Positions 1 to 8,132 of a DNA stretch of 64,000 nucleotides are shown piece after piece. The stretch's first letter is position 1, and each line of letters opens with the position of its first letter. Under the pieces are notes generated by a model. That model was not told where the DNA came from. It searched no databases and was given only the letters and a program-made list of their open reading frames with translations. The position numbers were made by a program, and so were the translations under genes. This DNA is from Methylococcales bacterium (GTDB taxonomy: Bacteria > Pseudomonadota > Gammaproteobacteria > Methylococcales > Methylomonadaceae). The stretch is from NCBI GenBank assembly GCA_026399015.1, contig JAPLRS010000029.1:62001-126000 (forward strand), written 5' to 3'.

Positions 1-2
1 TG

Positions 3-203
3 GTGCCTGTCTTGATATGGTTAACTGTTGATGAAGATATCTTGAGCTATTACTGCCTAGGCCTACTATTTTTATGGGAACTGACGGTCATCGGTTACAT
101 TTTTAAGAGAAGCCTACAAGTCAATACCGCCGCCAGTGTAGTGGTTGCTTTCCTTTATTTTATAATTACCTATCTAGGTGCATTTGCATTGGGTCAAATG
201 TAA
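3..203 (+). CDS. C-terminal part of a membrane protein (5' truncated)
   Basis: The frame is open from the left edge and ends in TAA at 201-203, so this is probably the tail of a longer gene. The GTG at position 3 is not a convincing start. The visible 66 residues hold two hydrophobic stretches, roughly residues 14-34 and 44-64, separated by a short basic loop (FKRS), as in a polytopic inner-membrane protein. I do not recognise the family. It converges on the MFS gene on the minus strand and overlaps its 3' end by about 10 bases, leaving no room for a separate terminator. Confidence 0.5.
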   Translation: MPVLIWLTVDEDILSYYCLGLLFLWELTVIGYIFKRSLQVNTAASVVVAFLYFIITYLGAFALGQM

Positions 204-1618
204 ACATTTAAATGTTTTTCAATCAGTGATTGTAATTGTTCTCTATTTAATTGCTGATTATCCACTTTAAGATAGGCAACACCCTCTTCATAACGCAAAG
301 TTACTTCTTCAACACCGTTTACCTTTAAAATTTCAGTAACAAAGTTATCAGCAACTTCTTGAGAACTTTGTTCTAAAGAGATTAATAAGTTTGCCCAATA
401 ACGCGGTGGTTTCATAGTTAATGACAATAAAAACCAGCTAAATCCTGCTAAGGCACAAAACATAAATACACCAGCTGCACCAAATTGCCCATAACACCAA
501 CCGCCAATACCGCCGCCTAAGCCAGCACCTAAGAATTGACTCGTTGAATAAACACCCATGGCGGTACCTCTTAAATCACCCGGCGCAGTTTTTGATATTA
601 GAGAAGGTAATGTCGCTTCTAATAAATTAAAACCAGTAAAGAATAACCACAGAAAACCAACAATCCCAATTAGATTATGACTAAACTGCATTAAACCTAT
701 ATCTGCTAAAACTAAAGCGACAATAGCTCCAACAAACACCACTTTCATCTTGCGTTTCTTTTCAGCCAAAATCACAAACGGAATAATTGCCGCCATTGAA
801 ATAACAAACACCGGCAGATAAACTTTCCAATGCTCTGCAGGCAAAAGCCCAGCATCGCGCATCAATAAAGGTAGCACTACAAAACTTGCCGTTAAAGTGG
901 CATGTAAAATAAAAATACCGTAATTAAGCCTTAATAAATCGACATTCTTAAGAATATTTAAAAATTGTCCCGGCACAACTTCGGCATCACGATGCACCTT
1001 TGATTGCTGTGGATCTGGGACTTGATAACGCACCACCCAAATTGCCATAAGTGACAGAACTGCAATCAACCAAAAAATACCGTGCACACCTATAAAACCA
1101 GCGATTACGGGACCGGCTGTTATCGCAACACCAAATGAAACACCAATACTAAGACCAATTAACGCCATGGCTTTAGTTCGGTGTACTTCTTGGGTTAAAT
1201 CAGCAACCAAAGCCATAATTGGCGCGGCTATCGCTCCCGATCCTTGGATAGCTCTACCCAATAAAACGCCATAGATATTAGTTGATAATGCAGCTACCAC
1301 ACTACCCACCATAAATATCAACAAACCAATAATGATGATTTTTTTTCGACCTAAACGATCGGATAAAATACCAAAAGGAATCTGTAACAAGGCCTGACTA
1401 ATACCGTATATCCCAATAGCCATACCAATAAGTGATGGCGTTGAACCCTCAAGTTGTTCTGCAAACAACGACAGCACTGGCATAATCAAAAAAAGCCCTA
1501 GCATACGCAACGCATAAATACTGGCTAAAGACACTGTGGCTTTTTTCTCCGATGAAGTCATCGGGCTGGTAATATCCTGCATTTTTGTCAAAACGGGTTG
1601 CTCCTTTGCAACTAACAT
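194..1618 (-). CDS. MFS transporter, YajR-like, with C-terminal YAM-type domain
   Basis: A 12-TM major facilitator transporter of the inner membrane, probably a proton-driven exporter of unknown substrate. The motif A loop between TM2 and TM3 reads GILSDRLGRKKIIIIG (about residues 83-98). After the last membrane segment comes a soluble tail of about 70 residues (NFVTEILKVNGVEEVTLRYE and onward) with a beta-alpha-beta pattern. This matches the ferredoxin-like YAM domain of E. coli YajR, and 474 residues is close to YajR length. The start is uncertain: Met1 has no clear Shine-Dalgarno sequence, and Met13 or Met20 are alternatives. It lies just downstream of the NUDIX gene on the same strand, with 29 bases between. 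The substrate cannot be read from sequence. Confidence 0.8.
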   Translation of the reverse strand: MLVAKEQPVLTKMQDITSPMTSSEKKATVSLASIYALRMLGLFLIMPVLSLFAEQLEGSTPSLIGMAIGIYGISQALLQIPFGILSDRLGRKKIIIIGLLIFMVGSVVAALSTNIYGVLLGRAIQGSGAIAAPIMALVADLTQEVHRTKAMALIGLSIGVSFGVAITAGPVIAGFIGVHGIFWLIAVLSLMAIWVVRYQVPDPQQSKVHRDAEVVPGQFLNILKNVDLLRLNYGIFILHATLTASFVVLPLLMRDAGLLPAEHWKVYLPVFVISMAAIIPFVILAEKKRKMKVVFVGAIVALVLADIGLMQFSHNLIGIVGFLWLFFTGFNLLEATLPSLISKTAPGDLRGTAMGVYSTSQFLGAGLGGGIGGWCYGQFGAAGVFMFCALAGFSWFLLSLTMKPPRYWANLLISLEQSSQEVADNFVTEILKVNGVEEVTLRYEEGVAYLKVDNQQLNREQLQSLIEKHLNVYI

Positions 1619-1647
1619 ATTTTTCGGTTAAGCAATTTGAATCAATC

Positions 1648-2085
1648 TCAGCATTTAAGTGCTGTAACCACGCCAGTTTCCCGGTATTTTTTATAATCTG
1701 CAAGCACTTCTGCATGATCAAACGCTAGGTTTTCTGGCAAAGCATCTAAATTAAAAATTTGATAATTTTTAGCATCATCTGCAGCAATCGGTGTGCCTGA
1801 AGCCTCTGCCACATAAACTGCAGTTACAGTATGACCACGATCATCACGGGCGGGATCAGAATAAATCCCCAACAGCCCTAAAAGCTTCACATTTAAACTA
1901 ACTTCTTCCAGCGCCTCACGCACTGCAGCTTGCTCTACTATTTCACCCACATCCACAAAACCGCCGGGAATAGCCCAGCCATAAGGCGGATTAGCTCTTT
2001 CTATTAATACAATTGGACGACCTGGATAATCGATTAATTCAATAATAGTGTCAGCCGCAAGCAGAGGTGTTACAGGTTTATACAT
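1648..2085 (-). CDS. NUDIX hydrolase
   Basis: A small cytoplasmic hydrolase of nucleoside diphosphates linked to another moiety. The NUDIX box begins at GGFVDVGE and runs to REALEEVSLNV (about residues 42-65), with the expected G-x5-E-x7-RE-x2-EE spacing; the glutamates bind the catalytic Mg2+. Length (145 residues) is normal for a single-domain member. The N-terminal MYKPVTPLLAADTIIEL and the PPYGWAIPGGFVD context resemble the ADP-ribose pyrophosphatase or NadM-associated branch, but the substrate is not certain. It precedes the YajR-like transporter on the same strand; no functional link is obvious. Confidence 0.85.
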   Translation of the reverse strand: MYKPVTPLLAADTIIELIDYPGRPIVLIERANPPYGWAIPGGFVDVGEIVEQAAVREALEEVSLNVKLLGLLGIYSDPARDDRGHTVTAVYVAEASGTPIAADDAKNYQIFNLDALPENLAFDHAEVLADYKKYRETGVVTALKC

Positions 2086-2130
2086 GGTTATCCCAAATTA
2101 AAAAACTAATTATAAAGTTTGTATATGAAT

Positions 2131-3357
2131 TTAGCTCTGCTTTTTACTGTGCGTTTTAGTTACCCAACCCATAGTAAGCGAAATAAATATACCAAAGAAG
2201 ATAACAATATGATTTATGGAAAAGCCTAACTTAATCATAGAAGCATAAATACCTAGCATCATTAAGATAGCTACATTTTCATTCAAATTTTGTACCGCTA
2301 TAGAATGCCCTGAACCCATTAATTGATGACCGCGATGCTGTAACAAGGCGTTCATAGGTATTAAAAATCCCCCTGCTAATGAACCCACTGTTAATAAAAG
2401 CAGTATTGCAACTCGCCAATCTGTCACAAACACCATACTAATAACCACTAGTCCCATCAATATACCTAAAGGCAGAACTCTAACCACATGCTCTAATGGC
2501 ACTAATTTAGCGGCGAAAAATGAACCAATAGCCAAACCTACCGCAACAACCGAGGTTAATTGTGTAGCTTGTTCTAAATCAAAGTTTAAAGCCACCGCGG
2601 CCCACGTTAATATAATAAAACGCAAACAGGTACCTGAACCCCAAAACAAAGAGGTAACAGCCAAAGACATTTGACCAGCTGGATCTTTCCATAGCACCAA
2701 GAAACTTTGCCAGAAATCTAATACTAAAGTTTTAACTGAAGGCCTTGAAAGACTATGCTCAATTGGTAAATTGGGTATATAAGAATTAAGAACTGCGGCT
2801 ACAAAATACAAAATCAAAATAACGAAAATGGCAAACTCTGGGGCTGTATCAATCCCCCCGTTAAAACTTAAAGAAGTTAAGATTTGCACCATTTCGGTCT
2901 CAACTCGATGACCAATCAACAAACCACCACAAACCGCACCCAAAATAATGGATGCAACGGTTAAACCTTCCATCCAGCCATTAGCCCAGACCAATCTATT
3001 AGCGGGTAAACATTCCGTTAAAATCCCATACTTTGCTGGCGAATACAATGCCGCCCCAACACCAACAATGGCATAAGCTAACAAAGGATGTAAGCCAATT
3101 AGCATAGCAAAACAACCGACTATCTTAATACCATTACTGATAAACATGACTTTACCTTTGGGTAAAGCATCAGAAAAAGCCCCCACAAACGGCGCTAATA
3201 TAATGAAAGCAAAAACAAAAAATTCTTGTAAAACAGGAGTTTGCCAATCAGGTGCATTAATGTCTTTCAAGAGCGCAATTGCCGCAAAAAGCAGCGCATT
3301 ATCACTTAATGAAGAAAAAAATTGCGCAGCAAGAACAGTGTAAAAACTGCGATTCAT
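2131..3357 (-). CDS. lplT: Lysophospholipid transporter LplT-like MFS protein
   Basis: A 408-residue major facilitator protein with about 12 hydrophobic segments. The N-terminus (FYTVLAAQFFSSLSDNALLF) and the following GAFSDALPKGKVMFISN loop are characteristic of LplT, which flips lysophospholipids across the inner membrane for reacylation. In E. coli lplT is next to or fused with the acyltransferase aas; here no acyltransferase is adjacent, so the partner must be elsewhere. The start at 3357 is the only good Met before the first membrane segment. It is transcribed in the same direction as the NUDIX gene 45 bases downstream. Family assignment is firm; the substrate is by homology. Confidence 0.8.
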   Translation of the reverse strand: MNRSFYTVLAAQFFSSLSDNALLFAAIALLKDINAPDWQTPVLQEFFVFAFIILAPFVGAFSDALPKGKVMFISNGIKIVGCFAMLIGLHPLLAYAIVGVGAALYSPAKYGILTECLPANRLVWANGWMEGLTVASIILGAVCGGLLIGHRVETEMVQILTSLSFNGGIDTAPEFAIFVILILYFVAAVLNSYIPNLPIEHSLSRPSVKTLVLDFWQSFLVLWKDPAGQMSLAVTSLFWGSGTCLRFIILTWAAVALNFDLEQATQLTSVVAVGLAIGSFFAAKLVPLEHVVRVLPLGILMGLVVISMVFVTDWRVAILLLLTVGSLAGGFLIPMNALLQHRGHQLMGSGHSIAVQNLNENVAILMMLGIYASMIKLGFSINHIVIFFGIFISLTMGWVTKTHSKKQS

Positions 3358-3472
3358 AGGGTAAGTACCTAAAGAAGAAGATGGAATTAAATAAATTATA
3401 GACTAAATGCGCGTGCTTAGCCTTAAAGAAGATTAACGTTGATTCCCGATAAAAAAATCAACGCGTTAACGA

Positions 3473-4264
3473 TTACTGAGCCATTAAAGCTTGCTCAGTT
3501 TTTTCTACTGCAGTTGCATCAACCTTTACCCAATTAATAAGCTCTAGCGTCCCATTAAAATGTTCAACAATTGCCGTACAACTTTCTACAAAATCACCCG
3601 TATTTACATACAAGAAGCCATTGATTTCTTTTATTTCCGCATGATGAATATGCCCACAAATCACTCCATCCAAATCACGATCAGTTAAAGTACTGACAAT
3701 GCTCTCTTCATAATCTGAAATAAATTGCACGGCATTTTTAACTTTAAATTTTACATAGGCTGCTAAAGAGAAATTAGATTGAAGTCCTAACCAACGCCGA
3801 ATAATACGCAAAAATCGATTAACCCAAATCAAGAAGTCGTAACCTTCACTCCCTATCTTAGCTAACCACTTATGACACTTTGCAATCGTATCGTACTCAT
3901 CGCCATGCACAACCAAAAATTTCTTACCATCAACCGTCTCATGCACATCAGAATTTTTTACGACGATATCACCAAACACATAATGATCATATTCCCGCAC
4001 ATTTTCATCATGATTACCCGGCACATAAATCACTTGCGTACCGTGTCTAGCTTTACGCAATATTTTTTGAATAACCGTATTGTGTTCTCTTGGCCAATAC
4101 ATCTTTTTTGATAAAGACCAAAAATCAATAATATCCCCCACCAAATAAAGCTTCTCACTGTCATTGTACTTTAAGAAATCAAGTAACATTTCACCATGGC
4201 ATTGCGTTGAACCCAAGTGCAAATCAGATATCCAAATAGTTCGATAGGTTTTATTCATAATCAA
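3473..4264 (-). CDS. LpxH-like UDP-2,3-diacylglucosamine diphosphatase family metallophosphatase
   Basis: A calcineurin-like metallophosphoesterase. All metal-binding motifs are present in order: DLHLG (about residues 15-19), GDIIDFW (43-49), GNHDE (about 82-86), HGDEYD (about 120-125) and GHIHHAE (about 200-206). These ligate a binuclear metal centre. The family includes LpxH, which cleaves UDP-2,3-diacylglucosamine to lipid X and UMP in lipid A synthesis. At 263 residues it belongs to the longer COG2908 branch, whose members are often annotated LpxH2 or LpxH-like, so a related pyrophosphatase activity is possible. The start is Met1 or Met3 (MIMNKTYR). Upstream lies the gene-free repeat region. 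Confidence 0.78.
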   Translation of the reverse strand: MIMNKTYRTIWISDLHLGSTQCHGEMLLDFLKYNDSEKLYLVGDIIDFWSLSKKMYWPREHNTVIQKILRKARHGTQVIYVPGNHDENVREYDHYVFGDIVVKNSDVHETVDGKKFLVVHGDEYDTIAKCHKWLAKIGSEGYDFLIWVNRFLRIIRRWLGLQSNFSLAAYVKFKVKNAVQFISDYEESIVSTLTDRDLDGVICGHIHHAEIKEINGFLYVNTGDFVESCTAIVEHFNGTLELINWVKVDATAVEKTEQALMAQ

Positions 4265-4496
4265 CTTTTTATCAACATTAACAATAAACTGACTTGAATT
4301 CTAACAGGCCAAAATGAAGGTAATGTTACAGTCGACCGCCACATATCAAACCTATAACAGAAGCCTTAACGAGACCACTTGTCTTATTACAATTCTATGA
4401 TGATACTCATATATTTAACCATCCCCCCCTTTAGAATGAGGCTAAGCTTTTGAAAAACAGCCATAGTGCGAAACAGACGACGAGTATTCCATTAGC
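4265..4496. other. Intergenic segment upstream of the LpxH-like gene
   Basis: No coding frame is supported here. This is the first part of a 796-base gap between two minus-strand genes and should hold the promoter of the metallophosphatase, but I could not pick out a convincing -35/-10 pair. The segment runs straight into the 21-bp-period array. Confidence 0.4.
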
Positions 4497-4970
4497 CGTA
4501 AGCACTAACAATCAATGTCTTAAAACCACTTCTATCAATGGCAACACTCTATGCATAAGTGTTTAATAAAGCATTGGAACTTGCAACATTAAGACAGTGA
4601 GCGTTACATCGGACGACTGACGCAACTAAAATTTAAACTGAAACACTCTTCCCGGCACTCTCGGTGTTAACTCAGACTCTTATAGTGCTTACATTTAGTC
4701 ACAACGTGTTAACACTCTATAGATTAGTGCTGAAAACACCTACAAAACACCTACACCAACACGATGAGTTGTAGTGCCAAAGTTGCTGATTTTAACACTA
4801 ACACACTTAATGCTAGCACTCACACACTTAATGCTAGCACTAATAACGTCAGTGGTGCTGCCGACACCTAAAGTGCTAGCACTAATAGTGTCAGTATTGT
4901 CGTGGGCACTTTATGTGCTGACACTGCCAAGCACAGTGTTAGCAATAAGAAGGTTAGCGCTAACACAGAC
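4497..4970. repeat. Degenerate repeat array with a 21-bp period
   Basis: Ten-base cores resembling TGCTAGCACT or TGTTAACACT recur in one register. Core starts at 4497, 4539, 4560, 4581, 4602, 4665, 4686, 4707 and 4728 differ by multiples of 21. After a shift of one base the series continues at 4790, 4811, 4832, 4874, 4916, 4937 and 4958. Two adjacent copies, 4801-4820 and 4822-4841, share 20 identical bases. A period of 21 equals seven codons, and one plus-strand frame gives TLNASTH, TLNASTN, NVSGAAD, then a stop. A 70-codon open frame at 4774-4986 arises from the repetition. The array is too degraded and stop-ridden to call a gene; it may be the remnant of a repeat protein or a non-coding repeat. 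Confidence 0.7.
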
Positions 4971-5060
4971 AGAGTCAGCGGAATGAAATAATTAACTGTG
5001 CTGAAATCTATAAGACTTATTTATAAGCTAAACATAAAATAGCTTAGATTTAAATAGCTA

Positions 5061-5504
5061 TTAACTACCCGTTTTTAAAGTAAACGTGACCGGCCCATTA
5101 TTAACCAAAGCCACCTGCATATCAGCACCAAACTCACCAAATTGCACATTGGGATAAGTCTTAAGTGCAAAGGCTTGTAAATAGCTAAACAATTCTAAGC
5201 CCTTTTCTGGCGTTGCCGCTGTAATAAAACTGGGACGATTACCTTTTTGAGTATCAGCTGCTAAGGTAAATTGTGGCACCAGCAATAAGCCACCATTAAT
5301 AGTTCTTAAGCTCAAATTCATTTTGTCTTCGGCATCCGCAAATATTCGATAATTAAGCATACGCTCTAGTAAACGTTCTGCGTCTTTTTCTGTATCATTT
5401 CTTTCTACAGCCACCAAAGCCATAATTCCGGTACCAATAACGCCTATGTCGACATTATTGACAGTCACTTTTGCAGAAGTCACTCGTTGAATTATTGTAA
5501 TCAT
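5061..5504 (-). CDS. dtd: D-aminoacyl-tRNA deacylase
   Basis: Dtd hydrolyses D-amino acids wrongly attached to tRNA, a proofreading step in translation. The sequence has the family signatures SQFTLAAD-like (here PQFTLAADTQKGNRPSF, about residues 76-92) and the C-terminal NNGPVTFTL motif, which together form the cross-subunit active site of the dimer. Length from MITIIQRV is 147 residues, normal for the family. I chose the ATG at 5504 rather than the one 12 bases upstream because family members begin M-I-x-x-IQRV. This start forms an ATGA overlap with the stop of the upstream toxin gene, so translation is probably coupled. Confidence 0.93.
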   Translation of the reverse strand: MITIIQRVTSAKVTVNNVDIGVIGTGIMALVAVERNDTEKDAERLLERMLNYRIFADAEDKMNLSLRTINGGLLLVPQFTLAADTQKGNRPSFITAATPEKGLELFSYLQAFALKTYPNVQFGEFGADMQVALVNNGPVTFTLKTGS

Positions 5505-5788
5505 CGTCCTACCCAATAATTAGGTTTTCTATGTAAATGTGCTACAGCAATAATAACGATTTGCTCACTATTAACTTTATAAAAAATACCGTAAGGGAAG
5601 CGTTTAATTAAACACCGTCTGATTTCACTATCAATTAAAGTATTATATTCTGGATAAGCGATAATTCTTTTTATAGCGGCTTCAAGCTCATTTATAAACT
5701 GCTTGCCTAGCTGTTTTTGCTGTACTTCATACCATTCAAATGCATCATCAAGCTCTTTTTCCGCTATCTCAAGAAAATAGATTTTCAT
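5501..5788 (-). CDS. RelE/ParE family toxin of a type II toxin-antitoxin pair
   Basis: A 95-residue basic protein of the RelE/ParE superfamily. The typical pattern is visible: EAEKELDDAFEWYE-like N-terminal helix, then GKQFINELEAAIKRI, then RRCLIKRFPYGIFYKV and the final strand IVIIAVAHLHRKPNYW. RelE relatives cut mRNA on the ribosome while ParE relatives poison gyrase; the sequence does not settle which. The start overlaps the antitoxin stop by four bases (ATGA), and its own stop overlaps the dtd start in the same way. The three genes therefore look like one transcript ordered antitoxin, toxin, dtd. Confidence 0.85.
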   Translation of the reverse strand: MKIYFLEIAEKELDDAFEWYEVQQKQLGKQFINELEAAIKRIIAYPEYNTLIDSEIRRCLIKRFPYGIFYKVNSEQIVIIAVAHLHRKPNYWVGR

Positions 5789-5997
5789 TTATATTTTGAC
5801 ATGACCTGTTCGTAACTCACTGAGGCAAGTTCACCCGCTTGGTAGGCTTGCCATCGTTCTTTTGCTTCATCAAGCCAAATAGCATCAAGCGCTTGATCGG
5901 GGGTATCCAAATCAGCCAGTAATAACTCTGCTAAACGAAGTTTTTCAAGCGGTGGCAACTGATTGGCTTGTTGGTAAAGTTCTTGACTACTCAACAT
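5785..5997 (-). CDS. Antitoxin, addiction-module protein family
   Basis: A 70-residue acidic protein of the short addiction-module antitoxin family (Pfam Unstab_antitox type). The N-terminal LYQQANQLPPLEKLRLAELL and the central Trp-containing W-x-x-E-A-x-x-RWQAY segment are typical of this group, whose members pair with RelE/ParE toxins. It is predicted to bind and neutralise the toxin encoded immediately downstream, with a four-base overlap, and probably to repress the operon. Upstream, a 70-base gap separates it from the ParA gene. Confidence is high because gene order, size and overlap all agree. Confidence 0.85.
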   Translation of the reverse strand: MLSSQELYQQANQLPPLEKLRLAELLLADLDTPDQALDAIWLDEAKERWQAYQAGELASVSYEQVMSKYK

Positions 5998-6067
5998 ACT
6001 TACTCCTAATTCGATATTTTTAATGGCTACTAAATTATGGCTTGATTATATATAGATAAAATTATCA

Positions 6068-6814
6068 TCAGTCATTTGTCCGCATTAATAACTCTTGCCA
6101 CAAAGCTTGATAAGCCTCTATAGATTTACTTTTTGAGGTAAATCCCCCCAAAGGCATACGCTCTAAGCCCATGCGTTCTATATCACTAGCATAAGGAATC
6201 GGGGTCTTTAATATTTCTGGATGCGTGTGCGCCAAACTTTCCATCATTTCTTTATGCATATTTTTGCGACGATCGACCATCGAAAAGAACGGCACTAAGG
6301 CAGTATCTTTTAAGTCATTGTCGACAATAAACTCCTTCAGTTGTTCTAAGGTTCTTAGCGATAAAGTGGTAGGAATAATCGGTGATAATAATATATCTGC
6401 TGTGGCAAATACGGCTTCTGATAACAATGAAATATTCGGCGGGCAGTCTAAAAAAATATAGTCGTATTCATCTGCCAAAGGCTTTAATAATTTTTTAAGT
6501 TGTTGGGTGGGTTTCTTTTTACCATCCAGCACTAAGTCCAAGTTTCTGAATGAAAAATCTGCAGGTAATAAGTCCAAATTATCAAAATCAGTGCCTTTAA
6601 TTAAGCCATCTAATTCACGCTTGCCAGCGATTAAATCTTTACTACCACCTTTAATTTTAGGCTTGATTCTAAAATAATAACTACTAGCGCCCTGCGGATC
6701 TAAATCCCAAACCAGTGTTCGGTATCCCTGACTAGCCGCAATATATGCTAAGTTAACAGTACTTGAGGTCTTACCCACTCCACCTTTAATACTATATAAA
6801 GCCACTATTTTCAT
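6068..6814 (-). CDS. ParA family ATPase
   Basis: A 248-residue deviant-Walker ATPase. The signature KGGVGKTSSTVNLA (about residues 10-23) carries the lysine-rich P-loop of the ParA/Soj/MinD class, followed by WDLDPQGASSYYF (Walker A') and DYIFLDCPPN (Walker B). Such proteins position DNA or protein cargo by ATP-dependent surface gradients. No parB, parS-like cluster or chemotaxis partner is adjacent, so it is an orphan ParA of unknown cargo. It precedes the toxin-antitoxin-dtd group on the same strand with 70 bases between. It is not clearly the chromosomal ParA, which normally sits beside parB and gidB. Confidence 0.85.
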   Translation of the reverse strand: MKIVALYSIKGGVGKTSSTVNLAYIAASQGYRTLVWDLDPQGASSYYFRIKPKIKGGSKDLIAGKRELDGLIKGTDFDNLDLLPADFSFRNLDLVLDGKKKPTQQLKKLLKPLADEYDYIFLDCPPNISLLSEAVFATADILLSPIIPTTLSLRTLEQLKEFIVDNDLKDTALVPFFSMVDRRKNMHKEMMESLAHTHPEILKTPIPYASDIERMGLERMPLGGFTSKSKSIEAYQALWQELLMRTND

Positions 6815-7005
6815 GCATCACTCCTCAATTCAATACTCACTTAAAAACCCATCTAAACTAAGCGAATCCTAGATAAGCAAGTATTCTAGCCTAATTTCCA
6901 CATGAAGTTGAGCCATTAATAGTTTATAATCAACGCCTTTTAAGTATTGATCAGACCGCCCTAATAGGGTTTTGCGACTGATTAACATTGGTTAAAACAT
7001 CCAGC

Positions 7006-8104
7006 ATGCAAGAAATAAACCCCATTAAAAACAAAATTGCCGACTTAAAGAGCCGTGGTAACTCTTTAAGGGGGTATCTTTGACTTTGACGTTAAAAGCG
7101 AACGCTTAATTGAAGTTTTACGCGAACTAGAAAACCCAAAAATCTGGGATAACCCAGAAGAGGCTCAAGCACTAGGTAAAGAACGCGGCCAATTAGAAGT
7201 TATCGTCAACACCATTAATGATTTAGAACGCGGTTTAGCGGATGCGGAAGAATTACTGCTAATGGCCTTTGAAGAAGAAGACGAAGAAACAGTTGATACA
7301 GTCGTTGATGATTTAGAGCACTTTGAAAAAAGAGTCGCCGATCTAGAATTTAGACGCATGTTTTCTGGTGAAATGGATGCTAATAATGCCTTCTTGGATA
7401 TTCAATCTGGCTCCGGTGGCACAGAGGCGCAGGATTGGGCATCAATTATTGAGCGGATGTTTTTACGCTGGGGTGAACGTAAAGGCTTTAAAACCGAATT
7501 AATTGAAGAATCTCAAGGTGATGTGGCTGGCATTAAAAGCGCCACCATTAGATTTGAAGGCGAGTATGCCTTTGGCTGGCTCCGTACCGAAACTGGCGTG
7601 CACCGTTTAGTTAGAAAATCGCCTTTTGACTCGGGTAATCGTCGTCACACTTCCTTTGCTTCTGTTTTTGTATCACCAGAAATTGATGATGATATTGCTA
7701 TCGATATTAACCCTGCAGATATTCGGATCGATGTATATCGGGCTAGTGGCGCGGGTGGACAGCACGTTAACAAAACAGAATCTGCGGTGCGTATGACACA
7801 CAATCCAACCGGAATTGTAGTGCAATGCCAAAGCGATCGCTCTCAACATAAGAACCGCGATACCGCAATGAAGCAGTTAAAAGCTAAATTGTACGAATTA
7901 GAAATGCGTAAACGTAGCGAAACTGCACAAGCGCTTGAAGATACTAAATCTGATATTGGCTGGGGCAGCCAAATTCGGTCTTATGTTTTAGATCAATCGC
8001 GCATTAAAGATTTACGCACGAGTGTTGAAACAGGTAATACCCAAGCTGTTTTAGATGGCGACCTAGACCAATTTATTGAAGCCAGCTTAAAAAGCGGCTT
8101 ATAA
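7006..8104 (+). CDS. prfB: Peptide chain release factor 2 (programmed +1 frameshift)
   Basis: RF2 reads UGA and UAA stops. Translation begins at ATG 7006 ([20 protein letters not shown]), runs 25 codons and meets TGA at 7081-7083. A +1 slip on CTT continues in the frame GAC at 7082 to TAA at 8104, giving 365 residues, the length of E. coli RF2. The SPF tripeptide that recognises the stop codon falls at 205-207 and the catalytic GGQ at 250-252, the E. coli positions. A start at 7262 would delete the N-terminal domain and is wrong. lysS follows after 28 bases, the usual prfB-lysS arrangement. Confidence 0.95.
7069..7084 (+). promoter_or_regulatory. prfB autoregulatory frameshift site
   Basis: The slippery codon CTT (7078-7080) is followed by the in-frame stop TGA and a C. 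An internal Shine-Dalgarno-like AGGGGG lies at 7069-7074, three bases before CTT. This is the classical RF2 arrangement: when RF2 is scarce the UGA is read slowly and ribosomes slip forward by one. All three elements are visible directly. Confidence 0.95.
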
Positions 8105-8132
8105 CTCTTTTATAATTTATCCATTAAAAATC

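Noticed and set aside
1449-1721. 90-codon minus-strand frame between the MFS and NUDIX genes
   Set aside because: It overlaps the ends of both well-supported genes in another frame.
4800-4970. Repeated TAGCACT words resembling CIRCE half-sites
   Set aside because: The spacing is 21 bp and direct rather than inverted with nine bases, so these are parts of the repeat array and not HrcA sites.
4774-4986. 70-codon open frame in the gap before dtd
   Set aside because: It arises from the 21-bp repeat, has hydrophobic low-complexity content, no ribosome-binding site and no relation to a known family.
5505-5516. Upstream start for dtd giving MGRT before MITIIQRV
   Set aside because: The family begins at MI-x-x-IQRV, and the later ATG forms the ATGA overlap with the toxin stop.
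7262-8104. prfB starting at the internal ATG
   Set aside because: It would remove the N-terminal domain; the frameshift site upstream restores the full 365 residues.
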